DNA of 64,000 bases. Source: Polycyclovorans sp964425915. GTDB taxonomy: Bacteria > Pseudomonadota > Gammaproteobacteria > Nevskiales > Nevskiaceae. Both the position numbers and the translations under genes were made by a program. A model generated the notes under the pieces. The model was not told the origin of the DNA and ran no database searches. It saw only the letters and a list, made by a program, of their open reading frames with translations. Below are positions 31,706 to 39,945 of the stretch, piece by piece. Where the stretch lies: assembly GCA_964425915.1 (NCBI GenBank), contig CAYROO010000005.1, positions 62,001 to 126,000 on the forward strand, read 5' to 3'. The stretch's first letter is position 1. Every line of letters starts with the position of its first letter.

Positions 31706-33504
31706 GCAGCGGCCTCGGCAGGCACGGATTCAGGGGCGGCGTCACGCGGTTGGCGCCGCGGCAGATGGATGGCGAACTCGGTGCCCTTGCCGGGCTTGGA
31801 ACGCACCTCAATCCGACCGTGGTGATCCGCGACGATGCGGTAGACGATGGACAGTCCCAGTCCGGTGCCCTGGCCCACCGGTTTGGTGGTGAAGAAGGGC
31901 TCGAAGATGCGTTCGCGCACCTCGTCGGTCATGCCGCTCCCGGTATCGAGAATGCGGATCGACACGCCGTCGGCGGTGGCCTGCGTGTGCAGATAGATGC
32001 GGCCCTCGTCCTCAATCGCCTGGGCAGCGTTGGTGATCAGATTGAGGAACACTTGATTGAGCTGGGAGGGTGAGCACTCGATCTCCGGCAGTTGGCCGAA
32101 CTGACGCACGATCTCGACCTTATGCTTGAGGTGGTTCTGCCCAATCTTGATGGCGGATTCCAGCCCCTGGTGGACATCGAAAAGATCGGCGCGCGAGCGG
32201 TCAACGCGGGAGAAGTCCTTGAGGCTGGTGACCAGCTCGGCCATCTGCTTGAGGCCGTGTTCGGCATCGTTGAGTAGGTTGTCGAGATCGGCGGTGAGGG
32301 CATCGGCATCCAGCGATTCGCGCAAGGCCTGGGCTTCGGCGAGGCGTGTCGCCACCTCCTCATCGCTGGCGCCCTCGCTGCCCAGGCAATCCAGTGCCGC
32401 CGCCTGGGTGTCCACCAGTTGCCGCAGATCCCCCAGCGCCGCGCGCACAATTTCATTGTTGCTGCGGACATAGCCGAGCGGGGTGTTGATCTCATGGGCG
32501 ACGCCGGCGACCATCTGGCCCAGCGAGGCCATCTTTTCCGACTGCACCAGCTGGGTCTGGCTGGCCTGCAGATCCTGCAGCGCAGTGCGCAGGTCGGCGG
32601 TGCGTTCACGGACCTGGTCTTCGAGGTGTTCGTTGGCGGCATCCAGTGCACGATAGCTGCGGCTCAGGCGCACCCCGAGCCAGGCCAGTACCAGCAGCAG
32701 CACGGCGGCATAGGCCACCAGCCAGGTGCGGTATTGGTTGGCCACCGCCACCTGCTGGTTGTTCCAGGCGGTGTAGGTTTCTTCCAATGCCTGCAGACGC
32801 TCTGCGGTGGGGCGGGCCAGGAACCCGCTGACCCGGTCGACCAGTTCGTCCTTGTCGGCCATCACCTCGCGGGTCCGCGCGCGCAGCGGGCGCAGGGCGG
32901 TCTGGAACGCCTCCGGCTGAGTGGCTGCCAGGGCTTCCAACTCGGCCAGCTGGCCGAGAATATTGGGGCCGTTGGTGGGCGTCTGCACCACACCGTAGGT
33001 GGTGACCTCGGAGCGCAGCGAGCCGAGCAGGCGCGACAAGGTGTCACGCTCCGCCTCCGGCGTCACCGCCAGAAGATCATCGGCCGCGGGCGCCACCGCC
33101 ACCATGCCGGCCACCAGCCGCTGGTTGACCAGAATGTTGCGCGCCTCGAAGTCAAAGGCGAGTTCGAACTTGGATTCGATGGTGTCGAGAAAGCGATCCA
33201 GCGCCTCATCGACCGGCGGGCTGAGGCCGCGCAGGCGATCCTCGCCCTGCTCCAGCGCATCCAGCGCGTCGCCGAGTTGGGCGGTGGTGGCGGCGCGCAC
33301 GTCGTTGACGTTGGCCATCGAGCTGACGCCGACCTGGGTGACCGCGCGGTTCAGGCGCACGTCGAGGGCATCGACCGAGCGCAGCAATCGCAGTCGGTCC
33401 TGGTGACGCGCATTGTCGGCGGTGAGCGTACCGCGCACCAGAAAAGCGAGCACGCCGATGGCGGCCACCGCCAGCAGCGCGATCAGGAGCTGCCTGACCC
33501 CCAT
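31702..33504 (-). CDS. membrane sensor histidine kinase with all-helical periplasmic domain
   Basis: A 600-residue HisKA-type kinase. TM1 is about 6-25; an all-alpha periplasmic domain of about 230 residues (resembling the DAHL-type sensor domain) is followed by TM2 (VAYAAVLLLVLAWLGVRLS). A coiled coil leads to the H box SLGQMVAGVAHEINTPLGYV and an ATPase domain with NLITNAAQAIEDEG (N box), LDTGSGM, FFTTKPVGQGTGLGLSI. AGGAGA lies inside the first possible codons, so ATG 33504 (MGVRQLL), with correct spacing, is preferred to ATG 33519. It is co-translated with the double-receiver regulator. The ligand is unknown. Confidence 0.9.
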   Translation of the reverse strand: MGVRQLLIALLAVAAIGVLAFLVRGTLTADNARHQDRLRLLRSVDALDVRLNRAVTQVGVSSMANVNDVRAATTAQLGDALDALEQGEDRLRGLSPPVDEALDRFLDTIESKFELAFDFEARNILVNQRLVAGMVAVAPAADDLLAVTPEAERDTLSRLLGSLRSEVTTYGVVQTPTNGPNILGQLAELEALAATQPEAFQTALRPLRARTREVMADKDELVDRVSGFLARPTAERLQALEETYTAWNNQQVAVANQYRTWLVAYAAVLLLVLAWLGVRLSRSYRALDAANEHLEDQVRERTADLRTALQDLQASQTQLVQSEKMASLGQMVAGVAHEINTPLGYVRSNNEIVRAALGDLRQLVDTQAAALDCLGSEGASDEEVATRLAEAQALRESLDADALTADLDNLLNDAEHGLKQMAELVTSLKDFSRVDRSRADLFDVHQGLESAIKIGQNHLKHKVEIVRQFGQLPEIECSPSQLNQVFLNLITNAAQAIEDEGRIYLHTQATADGVSIRILDTGSGMTDEVRERIFEPFFTTKPVGQGTGLGLSIVYRIVADHHGRIEVRSKPGKGTEFAIHLPRRQPRDAAPESVPAEAAA

Positions 33505-33654
33505 ATGGATTCTCCTCATTTATCGCTGCGGGGGTCGTCTGCCACCCGTTTGGCGTTACGGTAGGGAGCGCCGACCCACCCCACGTCATCTGTTTGGAGT
33601 AGGCGCCATCCCCCGACCTGACGTGAACTCTCCCGCAAATCTGGAGGGAAAACC

Positions 33655-34152
33655 ATGAATGACGACGCGCTCGTGCAGCGTCTGGCCCGGCTGGAAGCCG
33701 CCGAGGCGATCCGCAACCTGAAATCCCGCTACCTGGCCGCCTGCGACCGCAAGGACCCCGTCACCATGCGCGCCTGCTTTGCCGATGGCACGGTGGACAT
33801 CGACTATGGCGCGGTGGGGCGCTTCGACAGTGCCGACGCGCTGGTGGCGCTGTACGCACAGATCGCCTGCCACGATCACATGGTGGAACTGCACCATGGC
33901 AGTAATCCGCAGATCACGGTGACCGGGGACGACAGCGCCGAGGCGACGTGGAGCCTGCAGTACGGGCTGATCAACACCCGCGACAAGCATCTCACCCAGC
34001 TGGCCGGCTACTACGAGGACGGCTACCGCCGCATCGACGGGCAGTGGAAGATCGTGCGGACCCGTTTCGTCGCCACCTCCACCCTGGCGCTGGAGCTGGA
34101 TGCCAGCCAGCTCAAGGTGCTGTTTGCCGGCCGAACACCCCCCGCCGCCTAG
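33655..34152 (+). CDS. NTF2-like / SnoaL-family protein
   Basis: A 165-residue protein of the nuclear transport factor 2 fold. LARLEAAEAIRNLKSRYLAACDRKD is the typical N-terminal helix, ACFADGTVDIDYG the first strand region, and GYYEDGYRRIDGQWKIVRTRF the terminal sheet. Members include ketosteroid isomerase-like and SnoaL-like enzymes and non-catalytic proteins; the Asp and Tyr positions do not decide the activity. GGAGGG seven bases before ATG 33655 supports the start. It converges on the LysR gene with a four-base overlap. Confidence 0.82.
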   Translation: MNDDALVQRLARLEAAEAIRNLKSRYLAACDRKDPVTMRACFADGTVDIDYGAVGRFDSADALVALYAQIACHDHMVELHHGSNPQITVTGDDSAEATWSLQYGLINTRDKHLTQLAGYYEDGYRRIDGQWKIVRTRFVATSTLALELDASQLKVLFAGRTPPAA

Positions 34153-35057
34153 GCTGCCGTCGTGTGTAGTTGAGCTCGCAGCCATTGTAGCGCCGGGTCC
34201 TCGTCGCGGATCCGGTGCCAGGTGCAGAACAGCTCGGCCGGCGGTAGCGGCACCGGTGCCTCGAAGAGGGCCAGCGCGTGCAGGCGGCGCGCCGATTCGG
34301 CGTGCCGGCGCGGCAGCGTCAGCAGCAGGTCGGAGTGGGCGACGATGGCGCAGGCCGCGTCCAGCAACTGGCAGCGCAGCGCAATCTCGCGATGGATGCG
34401 GTGCTGCTGCAGGTACAGGTCTTCCAGCGTCATGCCGCTGCGCCGTGACGACACCGTGATGTGACGTGCCGCCAGATAATCGCGGCGGCTGAGGCGCTCT
34501 CGGTCGGCCCGGGCGACCACGCAGAACCGGTCATCGCCGATCTGCTGCTGTCGCAGTTCGGGATCATTCAGGCGCACCACATCGATGGCCAGGTCCAGCC
34601 GTTGCGCGGCGAGGTCAGCGGTGAGGTTGGCGCGGTCGATCCGCACACTGTCGAGGCGCGCCGTCGGCGCCACCGCCTGCAGTCGCTGGCTCAGCGGGGG
34701 CAGCAGGTCGGCTTCCAGCTCGTCCGGCATGGCCAGCCGCAGTTGCCGCAGGTCCTGTGCCGGATCGAAGGGATGGGCGCGATTCAGCGCGCCTTCCAGG
34801 CGCCCCAGGGCATCCCGTACCTCCGGCGCGAGGCGTCGCGCCAGCGCGGTGGGCGTCACCCCTCGGCCATGCCGTTCGAACAGGGGATCATCCAGTTGTT
34901 GACGCAGACGCCCCAGCGCATGGCTCACCGCCGAGGGTGACAGGTGAAGGTGGGCGGCGGCACGCGCCAGGTTGCGATGCTGGGCAATGGCGTCGAGTAC
35001 ACGCAGCAGGTTCAGGTCGAGCCGGGCCGCCAGGTTGGGATGATGCACATCATTCAT
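34149..35057 (-). CDS. LysR-family transcriptional regulator
   Basis: A 302-residue LysR regulator. The N-terminal winged helix is LDLNLLRVLDAIAQHRNLARAAAHLHLSPSAVSHALGRLR (seen in overlapping parts), with LDDPLFERHGRGVTPTALA following, and a periplasmic-binding-like effector domain from about 95 on. It is divergent from the acyl-CoA dehydrogenase operon, and a perfect 26-base palindrome begins eight bases upstream of its ATG, so it very likely controls that operon and itself. The inducer is not evident; an acyl-CoA or aromatic/alkanoic acid would fit the context. Confidence 0.92.
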   Translation of the reverse strand: MNDVHHPNLAARLDLNLLRVLDAIAQHRNLARAAAHLHLSPSAVSHALGRLRQQLDDPLFERHGRGVTPTALARRLAPEVRDALGRLEGALNRAHPFDPAQDLRQLRLAMPDELEADLLPPLSQRLQAVAPTARLDSVRIDRANLTADLAAQRLDLAIDVVRLNDPELRQQQIGDDRFCVVARADRERLSRRDYLAARHITVSSRRSGMTLEDLYLQQHRIHREIALRCQLLDAACAIVAHSDLLLTLPRRHAESARRLHALALFEAPVPLPPAELFCTWHRIRDEDPALQWLRAQLHTTAA

Positions 35058-35064
35058 GATTGCG

Positions 35065-35090
35065 ACTGCATAAATTTCACTTTATGCAGT
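35065..35090. promoter_or_regulatory. perfect palindrome between the LysR gene and the acyl-CoA dehydrogenase operon
   Basis: ACTGCATAAA (35065-35074) and TTTATGCAGT (35081-35090) are exactly complementary, separated by TTTCAC. The site is 8 bases from the LysR start and 53 bases from the dehydrogenase start. Size and position fit a LysR operator, with an AT-rich core near the T-N11-A pattern though the central spacing is one base longer. Confidence 0.75.
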
Positions 35091-35142
35091 GTAAGCAAGG
35101 GCAGTAGCATCCGCACTTCGCCCTTAGCCCCGGAATGCCGCC

Positions 35143-36372
35143 ATGGACTTCGAACCCTCTGCCCGCTCCAAGGATTACCAGAAGCGCGTGCGCGCCTTCA
35201 TCGATCAGCACATTGCCCCCATCGAGCACGACTATTGGGAGCAGGTGCTGGCGCGGCGCAATGGCGGTGACTGGACCCAGTGGGCCATCCCGCCGCAGAT
35301 GGAGGCGCTGAAGGCGCGGGCCAAGGCCGAGGGGCTGTGGAACCTGTTCCTGCCCGATCCCGAACTCGGTGCCGGCCTGTCGGTGCTGGAGTACGCACCC
35401 GTCTGCGCCGAGATGGGTCGCAGCCTGATCGCGCCCGAGGTGTTCAATTGCAGCGCACCGGACACCGGCAACATGGAGGTGCTGTGGAAGTACGGCAGCG
35501 CCGAGCAGAAGGCGCAGTGGCTGACGCCGCTGCTGGCCGGCGAGATCCGCAGCGTGTTCTTCATGACCGAACCGGAGGTGGCCAGCAGCGACGCCACCAA
35601 CATGGCCGCCACCGCCGTGCTCGATGGTGACGAGGTGGTCATCAATGGCAAGAAGTGGTGGAGCAGTGGCGTCGGCGACCCACGCTGCAAGATCGGCATC
35701 TTCATGGGCCTCTCGCTGCCCGATGCCAGCCGCCACGCGCAGCACTCCATGGTGCTGGTGCCGATGGACACACCGGGGGTGGAGATCAAGCGCATGCTGC
35801 CGGTGTTCGGCGAGTACGACGAGCCGCATGGTCATGGCGAAGTCCACTTCAACAACGTCCGCGTACCCAAGGCCAACCTCATTGCCGGGCTGGGCCGCGG
35901 CTTCGAGATTGCGCAGGGGCGCCTGGGTCCCGGTCGCATTCACCATTGCATGCGCTGCCTCGGCGCTGCCGAATCGGTGCTGGAGCTGATGATCCGTCGC
36001 GGTATGTCGCGTACCGCCTTCGGCAAGCCGCTGCTCAACCTGGGCGGCAATCGCGAGCGGGTCGCCGATGCCCGCATCGCCATCGATCAGGCGCGCCTGC
36101 TGACCCTGTTCGCGGCCTGGAAGATCGACAAGGTCGGCGCCATTCCGGCGATGACCGAGATCAGCGCCATCAAGGTGGTGGCGCCCAATGTGTTGCAGCA
36201 GGTCTGTGACTGGGCGATCCAGGTGCATGGCGGGATGGGCGTGTCGCGCGACGTGCCGCTCACGGCCTTCTTTGCGCAAGCGCGTTCACTGCGTCTGGCC
36301 GACGGCCCGGACGAAGTACACAAGGGCGTGATCGCCCGCATCGAGCTGGCCAAGGCCGGTCTCGGCAAGTGA
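35143..36372 (+). CDS. acyl-CoA dehydrogenase
   Basis: A 409-residue FAD-dependent acyl-CoA dehydrogenase of the longer ACAD10/11-like type. Helical N-terminal domain (SKDYQKRVRAFIDQHIAPIE), middle beta domain with FMTEPEVASSDATNM (FAD/substrate loop) and INGKKWWSSGVGDPRCKIGI, and a C-terminal helical domain with RLGPGRIHHCMRCLGAAE, RTAFGKPL, IQVHGGMGVSRD and LRLADGPDEVHKGVIAR. It probably oxidises an acyl-CoA in a beta-oxidation-type route. First gene of a five-gene operon with an alpha/beta hydrolase, a phosphotransferase, a histidine phosphatase and a short-chain dehydrogenase; ACAD10/11-type dehydrogenases are known to act with such kinase-like partners on hydroxyacyl-CoAs. Confidence 0.95.
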   Translation: MDFEPSARSKDYQKRVRAFIDQHIAPIEHDYWEQVLARRNGGDWTQWAIPPQMEALKARAKAEGLWNLFLPDPELGAGLSVLEYAPVCAEMGRSLIAPEVFNCSAPDTGNMEVLWKYGSAEQKAQWLTPLLAGEIRSVFFMTEPEVASSDATNMAATAVLDGDEVVINGKKWWSSGVGDPRCKIGIFMGLSLPDASRHAQHSMVLVPMDTPGVEIKRMLPVFGEYDEPHGHGEVHFNNVRVPKANLIAGLGRGFEIAQGRLGPGRIHHCMRCLGAAESVLELMIRRGMSRTAFGKPLLNLGGNRERVADARIAIDQARLLTLFAAWKIDKVGAIPAMTEISAIKVVAPNVLQQVCDWAIQVHGGMGVSRDVPLTAFFAQARSLRLADGPDEVHKGVIARIELAKAGLGK

Positions 36373-37268
36373 CGCTGGCGAGCCGCCTCGATCACTGGCT
36401 ATATGCGCGGGCCGGCGGTCGCCCCGCGGCCGCCACCCTGCCGGGGCTGCGCTGGGTCGACACCCCCTCGGGACGTGTGCGGGTGCAGGACAGCGGCGGG
36501 ACGGGACCCGCGGTCCTGCTGGTGCCGGATGGCCCCTGTGTCATCGAGCACTACGCGGCGCTGGTGGCACGCCTGGCGCCGCGGGCGCGGGTGGTGGTGG
36601 CCGACCTCCCGGGTTTCGGCTTCAGTCGGCCGGGACCCCGTCACGACCATCAGTTGCGCACCGGCGCCGAAGTGCTGCTGGCGGTGCTGTCGGCGCTCGG
36701 CATTGAACGCGCGGTGCTGGCGCTGTCCTGCGTCAATGGCTACTACGGCATCGCCGCCGCCCATCTGGCGCCGCAGCAGGTGGCCCATCTGCTGTTGTCG
36801 CAGACCCCAGGGCTGCCGGCCATGCGGGCCTGGACCGAGCGCATCGTGCCGGCGCCAATCCGCGTGCCGGTGCTGGGCCAGCTGATCAATTTCGCGCAGC
36901 GCCGCAAGGTGGCCGCAGGCTGGTATCGCATAGCCCTGGCCCGCCGTGAGGATCGGCCGCATTTTCAGCAGGTCGCGGACCGCGCACTGGCCAACGGCGG
37001 CTGCTACTGCTTTGCTGGCGTGGTGCAGGGCATGCAGGCTGCCATGGACGACGACCCCCTGCTGAGGCCGACTGCGGTACCGGCAACCCTGCTGTGGGGC
37101 ACGGCGGATCGCAGCCATCGCCCGACTGACCCCGAAAGCCTTCGGGCCCATCTCCCAGCGGTCACCGTGCAGCGCTTCGAACAGGTGGGGCACTTTCCCG
37201 ACCTCGAGGCCTCCGAGGCCTATGCTGCGGTACTGTTGAAGCTGCTTTTTCCCGACGAGGCACCATGA
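36369..37268 (+). CDS. alpha/beta fold hydrolase in the acyl-CoA dehydrogenase operon
   Basis: A 299-residue alpha/beta hydrolase. VLLVPDGPCVIEHYAALVARL replaces the usual HG oxyanion loop, VVVADLPGFGFS is typical, and LALSCVNGYYG stands at the nucleophile elbow, where a Cys (SCVNG) occupies the place normally held by Ser. The C-terminal part has LLWGTADRSHRPTDPE and QVGHFPDLEA with the His. A Cys nucleophile or a non-catalytic role is thus possible. GTG 36369 overlaps the dehydrogenase stop (GTGA), so both are co-translated. Confidence 0.82.
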   Translation: MTLASRLDHWLYARAGGRPAAATLPGLRWVDTPSGRVRVQDSGGTGPAVLLVPDGPCVIEHYAALVARLAPRARVVVADLPGFGFSRPGPRHDHQLRTGAEVLLAVLSALGIERAVLALSCVNGYYGIAAAHLAPQQVAHLLLSQTPGLPAMRAWTERIVPAPIRVPVLGQLINFAQRRKVAAGWYRIALARREDRPHFQQVADRALANGGCYCFAGVVQGMQAAMDDDPLLRPTAVPATLLWGTADRSHRPTDPESLRAHLPAVTVQRFEQVGHFPDLEASEAYAAVLLKLLFPDEAP

Positions 37269-38335
37269 CTGGAACATCGGTATTGGATCGCGGCGGCGCG
37301 GTCCGCGAAGGCGAAACCCTCGACATCGCTACAGTGACGAACTGGCTACAGGCACAGGGCGTGGCGCTGGAGGGTCAGCCGGAGGTCACGCAATTCTCCG
37401 GCGGCGCGTCCAACTGGACCTACCGGCTGAAATACACCAACCGGGATCTCATCCTGCGTCGTCCGCCGGCCGGCACCAAGGCCAAGGGCGCCCACGACAT
37501 GGGGCGCGAATTCACCGTGCAGTCGGCGCTCAAGCCGCTGTTCCCCTACGTGCCGAACATGGTGGCGTTCTGCCAGGACGAGGGCGTGATCGGTAGCGAC
37601 TTCTATGTGATGGACCGCATCGAGGGGATCATCCCGCGCAAGAACCTGCCGCGCGGCATGAGCCTGACCCCGGCCCAGGCGCGGCAGCTCTGCGAGAACC
37701 TGCTGGACCGGCTGATCGACCTGCACCAGGTGGACGTGCGCGGCACCGCGCTGGAGAAGCTGGGCAAGGGCAGCGGCTATGCGCGCCGCCAGATCGAGGG
37801 CTGGAATGCCCGCTGGCAGAAGGTGCCGACCTGGAACGTCCTCAAGTTCAATGACGTCCAGCGCTGGCTGGAAGCCAACATCCCGGACGATGTCGCCAAT
37901 TCCGTGATCCACAACGACTGGCGCCTGGACAACGTGGTGCTGTCGCCGCAGGACCCCACCCAGGTGATCGGTGTCCTCGACTGGGAAATGGCCACGCTCG
38001 GTGATCCGCTGATGGAACTGGGCGGCATCGTTGCCTACTGGAACGAGGCCGGCGATGACCGCATCGCCCAGTTCATGCGGCGCCAGCCGACCCATCTGCC
38101 GGGCATGATGACCCGCCGCGAGGTGGTGGATTACTACCTCGGCAAGACCGGTCTCAAATGTGACAACTGGGCCTTCTATGAGGCCTACGGCCTGTTCCGG
38201 CTGGCGGTGATCATCCAGCAGATCTACTACCGCTATCACCACGGGCAGACCCGCAATCCGGCCTTCAAGCATTTCTGGGTGATGGCGAATTACCTGGGCT
38301 TGCGGGCGCGGCGCGTGATCAAGCGGGCGTCCTAG
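37265..38335 (+). CDS. phosphotransferase (APH/ACAD10-like) family protein
   Basis: A 356-residue aminoglycoside-phosphotransferase-fold kinase. FSGGASNWTYRLKYTNRDLILRRPP forms the ATP lobe, IHNDWRLDNVVL holds the catalytic Asp (D218 in HND) and GVLDWEMATLGDPLMEL the metal-binding Asp (D239). This subgroup is widely found next to acyl-CoA dehydrogenases, and in ACAD10/11 the kinase domain phosphorylates 4-hydroxyacyl-CoAs. That activity is therefore the leading hypothesis here; drug resistance is not implied. Overlaps the previous gene by four bases. Confidence 0.92.
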   Translation: MTGTSVLDRGGAVREGETLDIATVTNWLQAQGVALEGQPEVTQFSGGASNWTYRLKYTNRDLILRRPPAGTKAKGAHDMGREFTVQSALKPLFPYVPNMVAFCQDEGVIGSDFYVMDRIEGIIPRKNLPRGMSLTPAQARQLCENLLDRLIDLHQVDVRGTALEKLGKGSGYARRQIEGWNARWQKVPTWNVLKFNDVQRWLEANIPDDVANSVIHNDWRLDNVVLSPQDPTQVIGVLDWEMATLGDPLMELGGIVAYWNEAGDDRIAQFMRRQPTHLPGMMTRREVVDYYLGKTGLKCDNWAFYEAYGLFRLAVIIQQIYYRYHHGQTRNPAFKHFWVMANYLGLRARRVIKRAS

Positions 38336-38337
38336 TC

Positions 38338-39033
38338 TTGGGCGCCATCTATCTCATCCGTCATGGCCAGGCCAGCTTCGGCAAGGCCGACTACGACGCG
38401 CTCTCCGACATCGGCCACGAGCAGGGGCGGGTGATGGGCGCAGCCCTGAAAGAGCGGCTGTCGCCGGACGCGGTGTTCATGGGCCCCTTGCGGCGCCACC
38501 GTGAAACCGCCGAGAACGCGCTGGAGGCCATGGCCTGCGACCTCAAGCCGGTGGTGCTGCCTGCCTTTGACGAGTACGACCACGAGGAAATTCTGGTCCG
38601 CTACCGGCCGCTGTACGCCAACAAGCTGCTGATGAAGGCCGACCTCGCCAAGACGCTGAACCCGCGCAAGGCCTTCCAGGCCGCCCTGACCGAGGCCATG
38701 CGGCGCTGGATCGATGGCGCTTACGATGATGAATACCGCGAAAGCTGGCCGGCCTTCTGCGCCCGCTGCAACGCGGGTGTCACCGAAGTGGTGGAACAAC
38801 TGGGGCCTTCCAAGACCGCCCTGGTGTTCACCTCCGGCGGCGCCATCTCCGTCATCATCCAGCGCCTGTTGGGCCTCGACGCCGAAGCCGCGCTGAAGCT
38901 GCAGTGGACCATGGCCAACGGTGGCATCACCAAGCTGCTGTACTCTGCCGACGGCCGCCGCATCCATCTTTCCAGCTTCAACGAGCACGCCTTTTTTGAA
39001 GGCGCGAACGATCACCTCATCACCTATCGGTAA
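38338..39033 (+). CDS. histidine phosphatase family protein
   Basis: A 231-residue phosphoglycerate-mutase-fold phosphatase. IYLIRHGQASFG (R8-H9-G10) carries the phospho-acceptor His, MGPLRRHRETAE the second Arg, and VFTSGGAISV the region of the C-terminal His position, where Ser/Gly stand instead of a clear GHG. The substrate is unknown; in this operon it might act on the phosphorylated intermediate made by the neighbouring kinase. TTG at 38338 is two bases after the previous stop and is the only start that keeps the RHG strand. Confidence 0.87.
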   Translation: MGAIYLIRHGQASFGKADYDALSDIGHEQGRVMGAALKERLSPDAVFMGPLRRHRETAENALEAMACDLKPVVLPAFDEYDHEEILVRYRPLYANKLLMKADLAKTLNPRKAFQAALTEAMRRWIDGAYDDEYRESWPAFCARCNAGVTEVVEQLGPSKTALVFTSGGAISVIIQRLLGLDAEAALKLQWTMANGGITKLLYSADGRRIHLSSFNEHAFFEGANDHLITYR

Positions 39034-39039
39034 CTGCCC

Positions 39040-39789
39040 ATGATCCGCAAGAACATCCTCATCACCGGTGCCAGCTCCGGCCTTGGCGAGGGCATGGCCC
39101 GCCTGTTTGCCGCCCAGGGGCGCAACCTCGCCCTGTGCGCACGGCGCGTCGATCAGCTGGAAGCCCTGAAGACCGAGCTGACCGCCGCCCACCCTGGCAT
39201 CCGCATCGAAGTGCGGTCACTGGACGTCAACGACCACGACGCCGTGTTCTCGGTGTTTCGTGAGTTCGACGAGGTCATCGGCGGGCTCGACCGCATCATC
39301 GTCAACGCCGGCATGGGCAAGGGTGCCTCGCTCGGCACCGGGCACTTCCATGCCAATCGCGAGACCGCCATGACCAACTTCGTGTCGGCGCTGGCGCAGT
39401 GTGAAGCGGCGCTGGAACTTTTCCGCGCCCGCAACGCGGGGCATCTGGTGACGGTGTCGTCAGTGAGTGCGGTGCGCGGCTTCCCGCGCGCGCTCAACAC
39501 CTATGCCGCCACCAAGGCGGGCTTGGCCAACCTCAGCGAAGGCGCCCGCATCGAGCTGCAGGGCACGCCGATCAAGATCACCACGCTGTTCCCGGGGTTC
39601 ATCGACAGCGACATCAACCGTGGCATCAAGAACCGACCCTTCGTGGTGGATACCGAGACCGGCTGTCGCGCCCTGGTCGCTGCCATCGAGCGCGAGCCGG
39701 ACGAGGCCTATGTCCCGCGCTGGCCGTGGACGGCGATGGCCGCCCTGATGCGGCGCATGCCGTTGTCGGCGCTGAACAAGCTGGGCTGA
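39040..39789 (+). CDS. short-chain dehydrogenase/reductase
   Basis: A 249-residue SDR with the cofactor loop TGASSGLGEGMA (G10, G14, G16), NAG at 89-91, catalytic Ser near 140-142 (VSSVSAVRGF) and Y155-AAT-K159. An Arg after strand 2 (ARR) suggests NADP preference. The tail PRWPWTAMAALMRRMP is typical of SDRs that act on fatty acyl or steroid-like substrates. It is the last gene of the acyl-CoA dehydrogenase operon, six bases after the phosphatase, and would supply an oxidoreductase step on the hydroxyacyl intermediate. Confidence 0.93.
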   Translation: MIRKNILITGASSGLGEGMARLFAAQGRNLALCARRVDQLEALKTELTAAHPGIRIEVRSLDVNDHDAVFSVFREFDEVIGGLDRIIVNAGMGKGASLGTGHFHANRETAMTNFVSALAQCEAALELFRARNAGHLVTVSSVSAVRGFPRALNTYAATKAGLANLSEGARIELQGTPIKITTLFPGFIDSDINRGIKNRPFVVDTETGCRALVAAIEREPDEAYVPRWPWTAMAALMRRMPLSALNKLG

Positions 39790-39808
39790 TAGAAAACAAA
39801 TGCAAATC

Positions 39809-39824
39809 TAAACGAGAACGTTTA
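39809..39824. promoter_or_regulatory. candidate regulatory palindrome upstream of the TonB receptor
   Basis: TAAACG (39809-39814) and CGTTTA (39819-39824) are complementary around AGAA. It lies about 120 bases upstream of the receptor start in an A-rich stretch (AAAACAAATGCAAATC) that also shows a very degenerate Fur-like hexamer pattern. The match to Fur is too weak to name it. Confidence 0.3.
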
Positions 39825-39945
39825 CCATCTGCGCTCTGGTGGGGGCGAGATGGTCGCCGGGCGTGGCATGCGAAGGCATGCCACCCGCTCGTCCCCTTGA
39901 TCCGATCGCGGGCCCGCGCCGCGAACACGAGAGCAGGGGGTTTTC

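Noticed and set aside
37265..38335. Aminoglycoside resistance gene
   Set aside because: The fold is shared, but the sequence and its acyl-CoA dehydrogenase operon place it in the ACAD-associated phosphotransferase group.
39791..39824. Fur box upstream of the siderophore receptor
   Set aside because: The A-rich stretch matches the Fur consensus at too few positions; recorded only as an unnamed palindrome.
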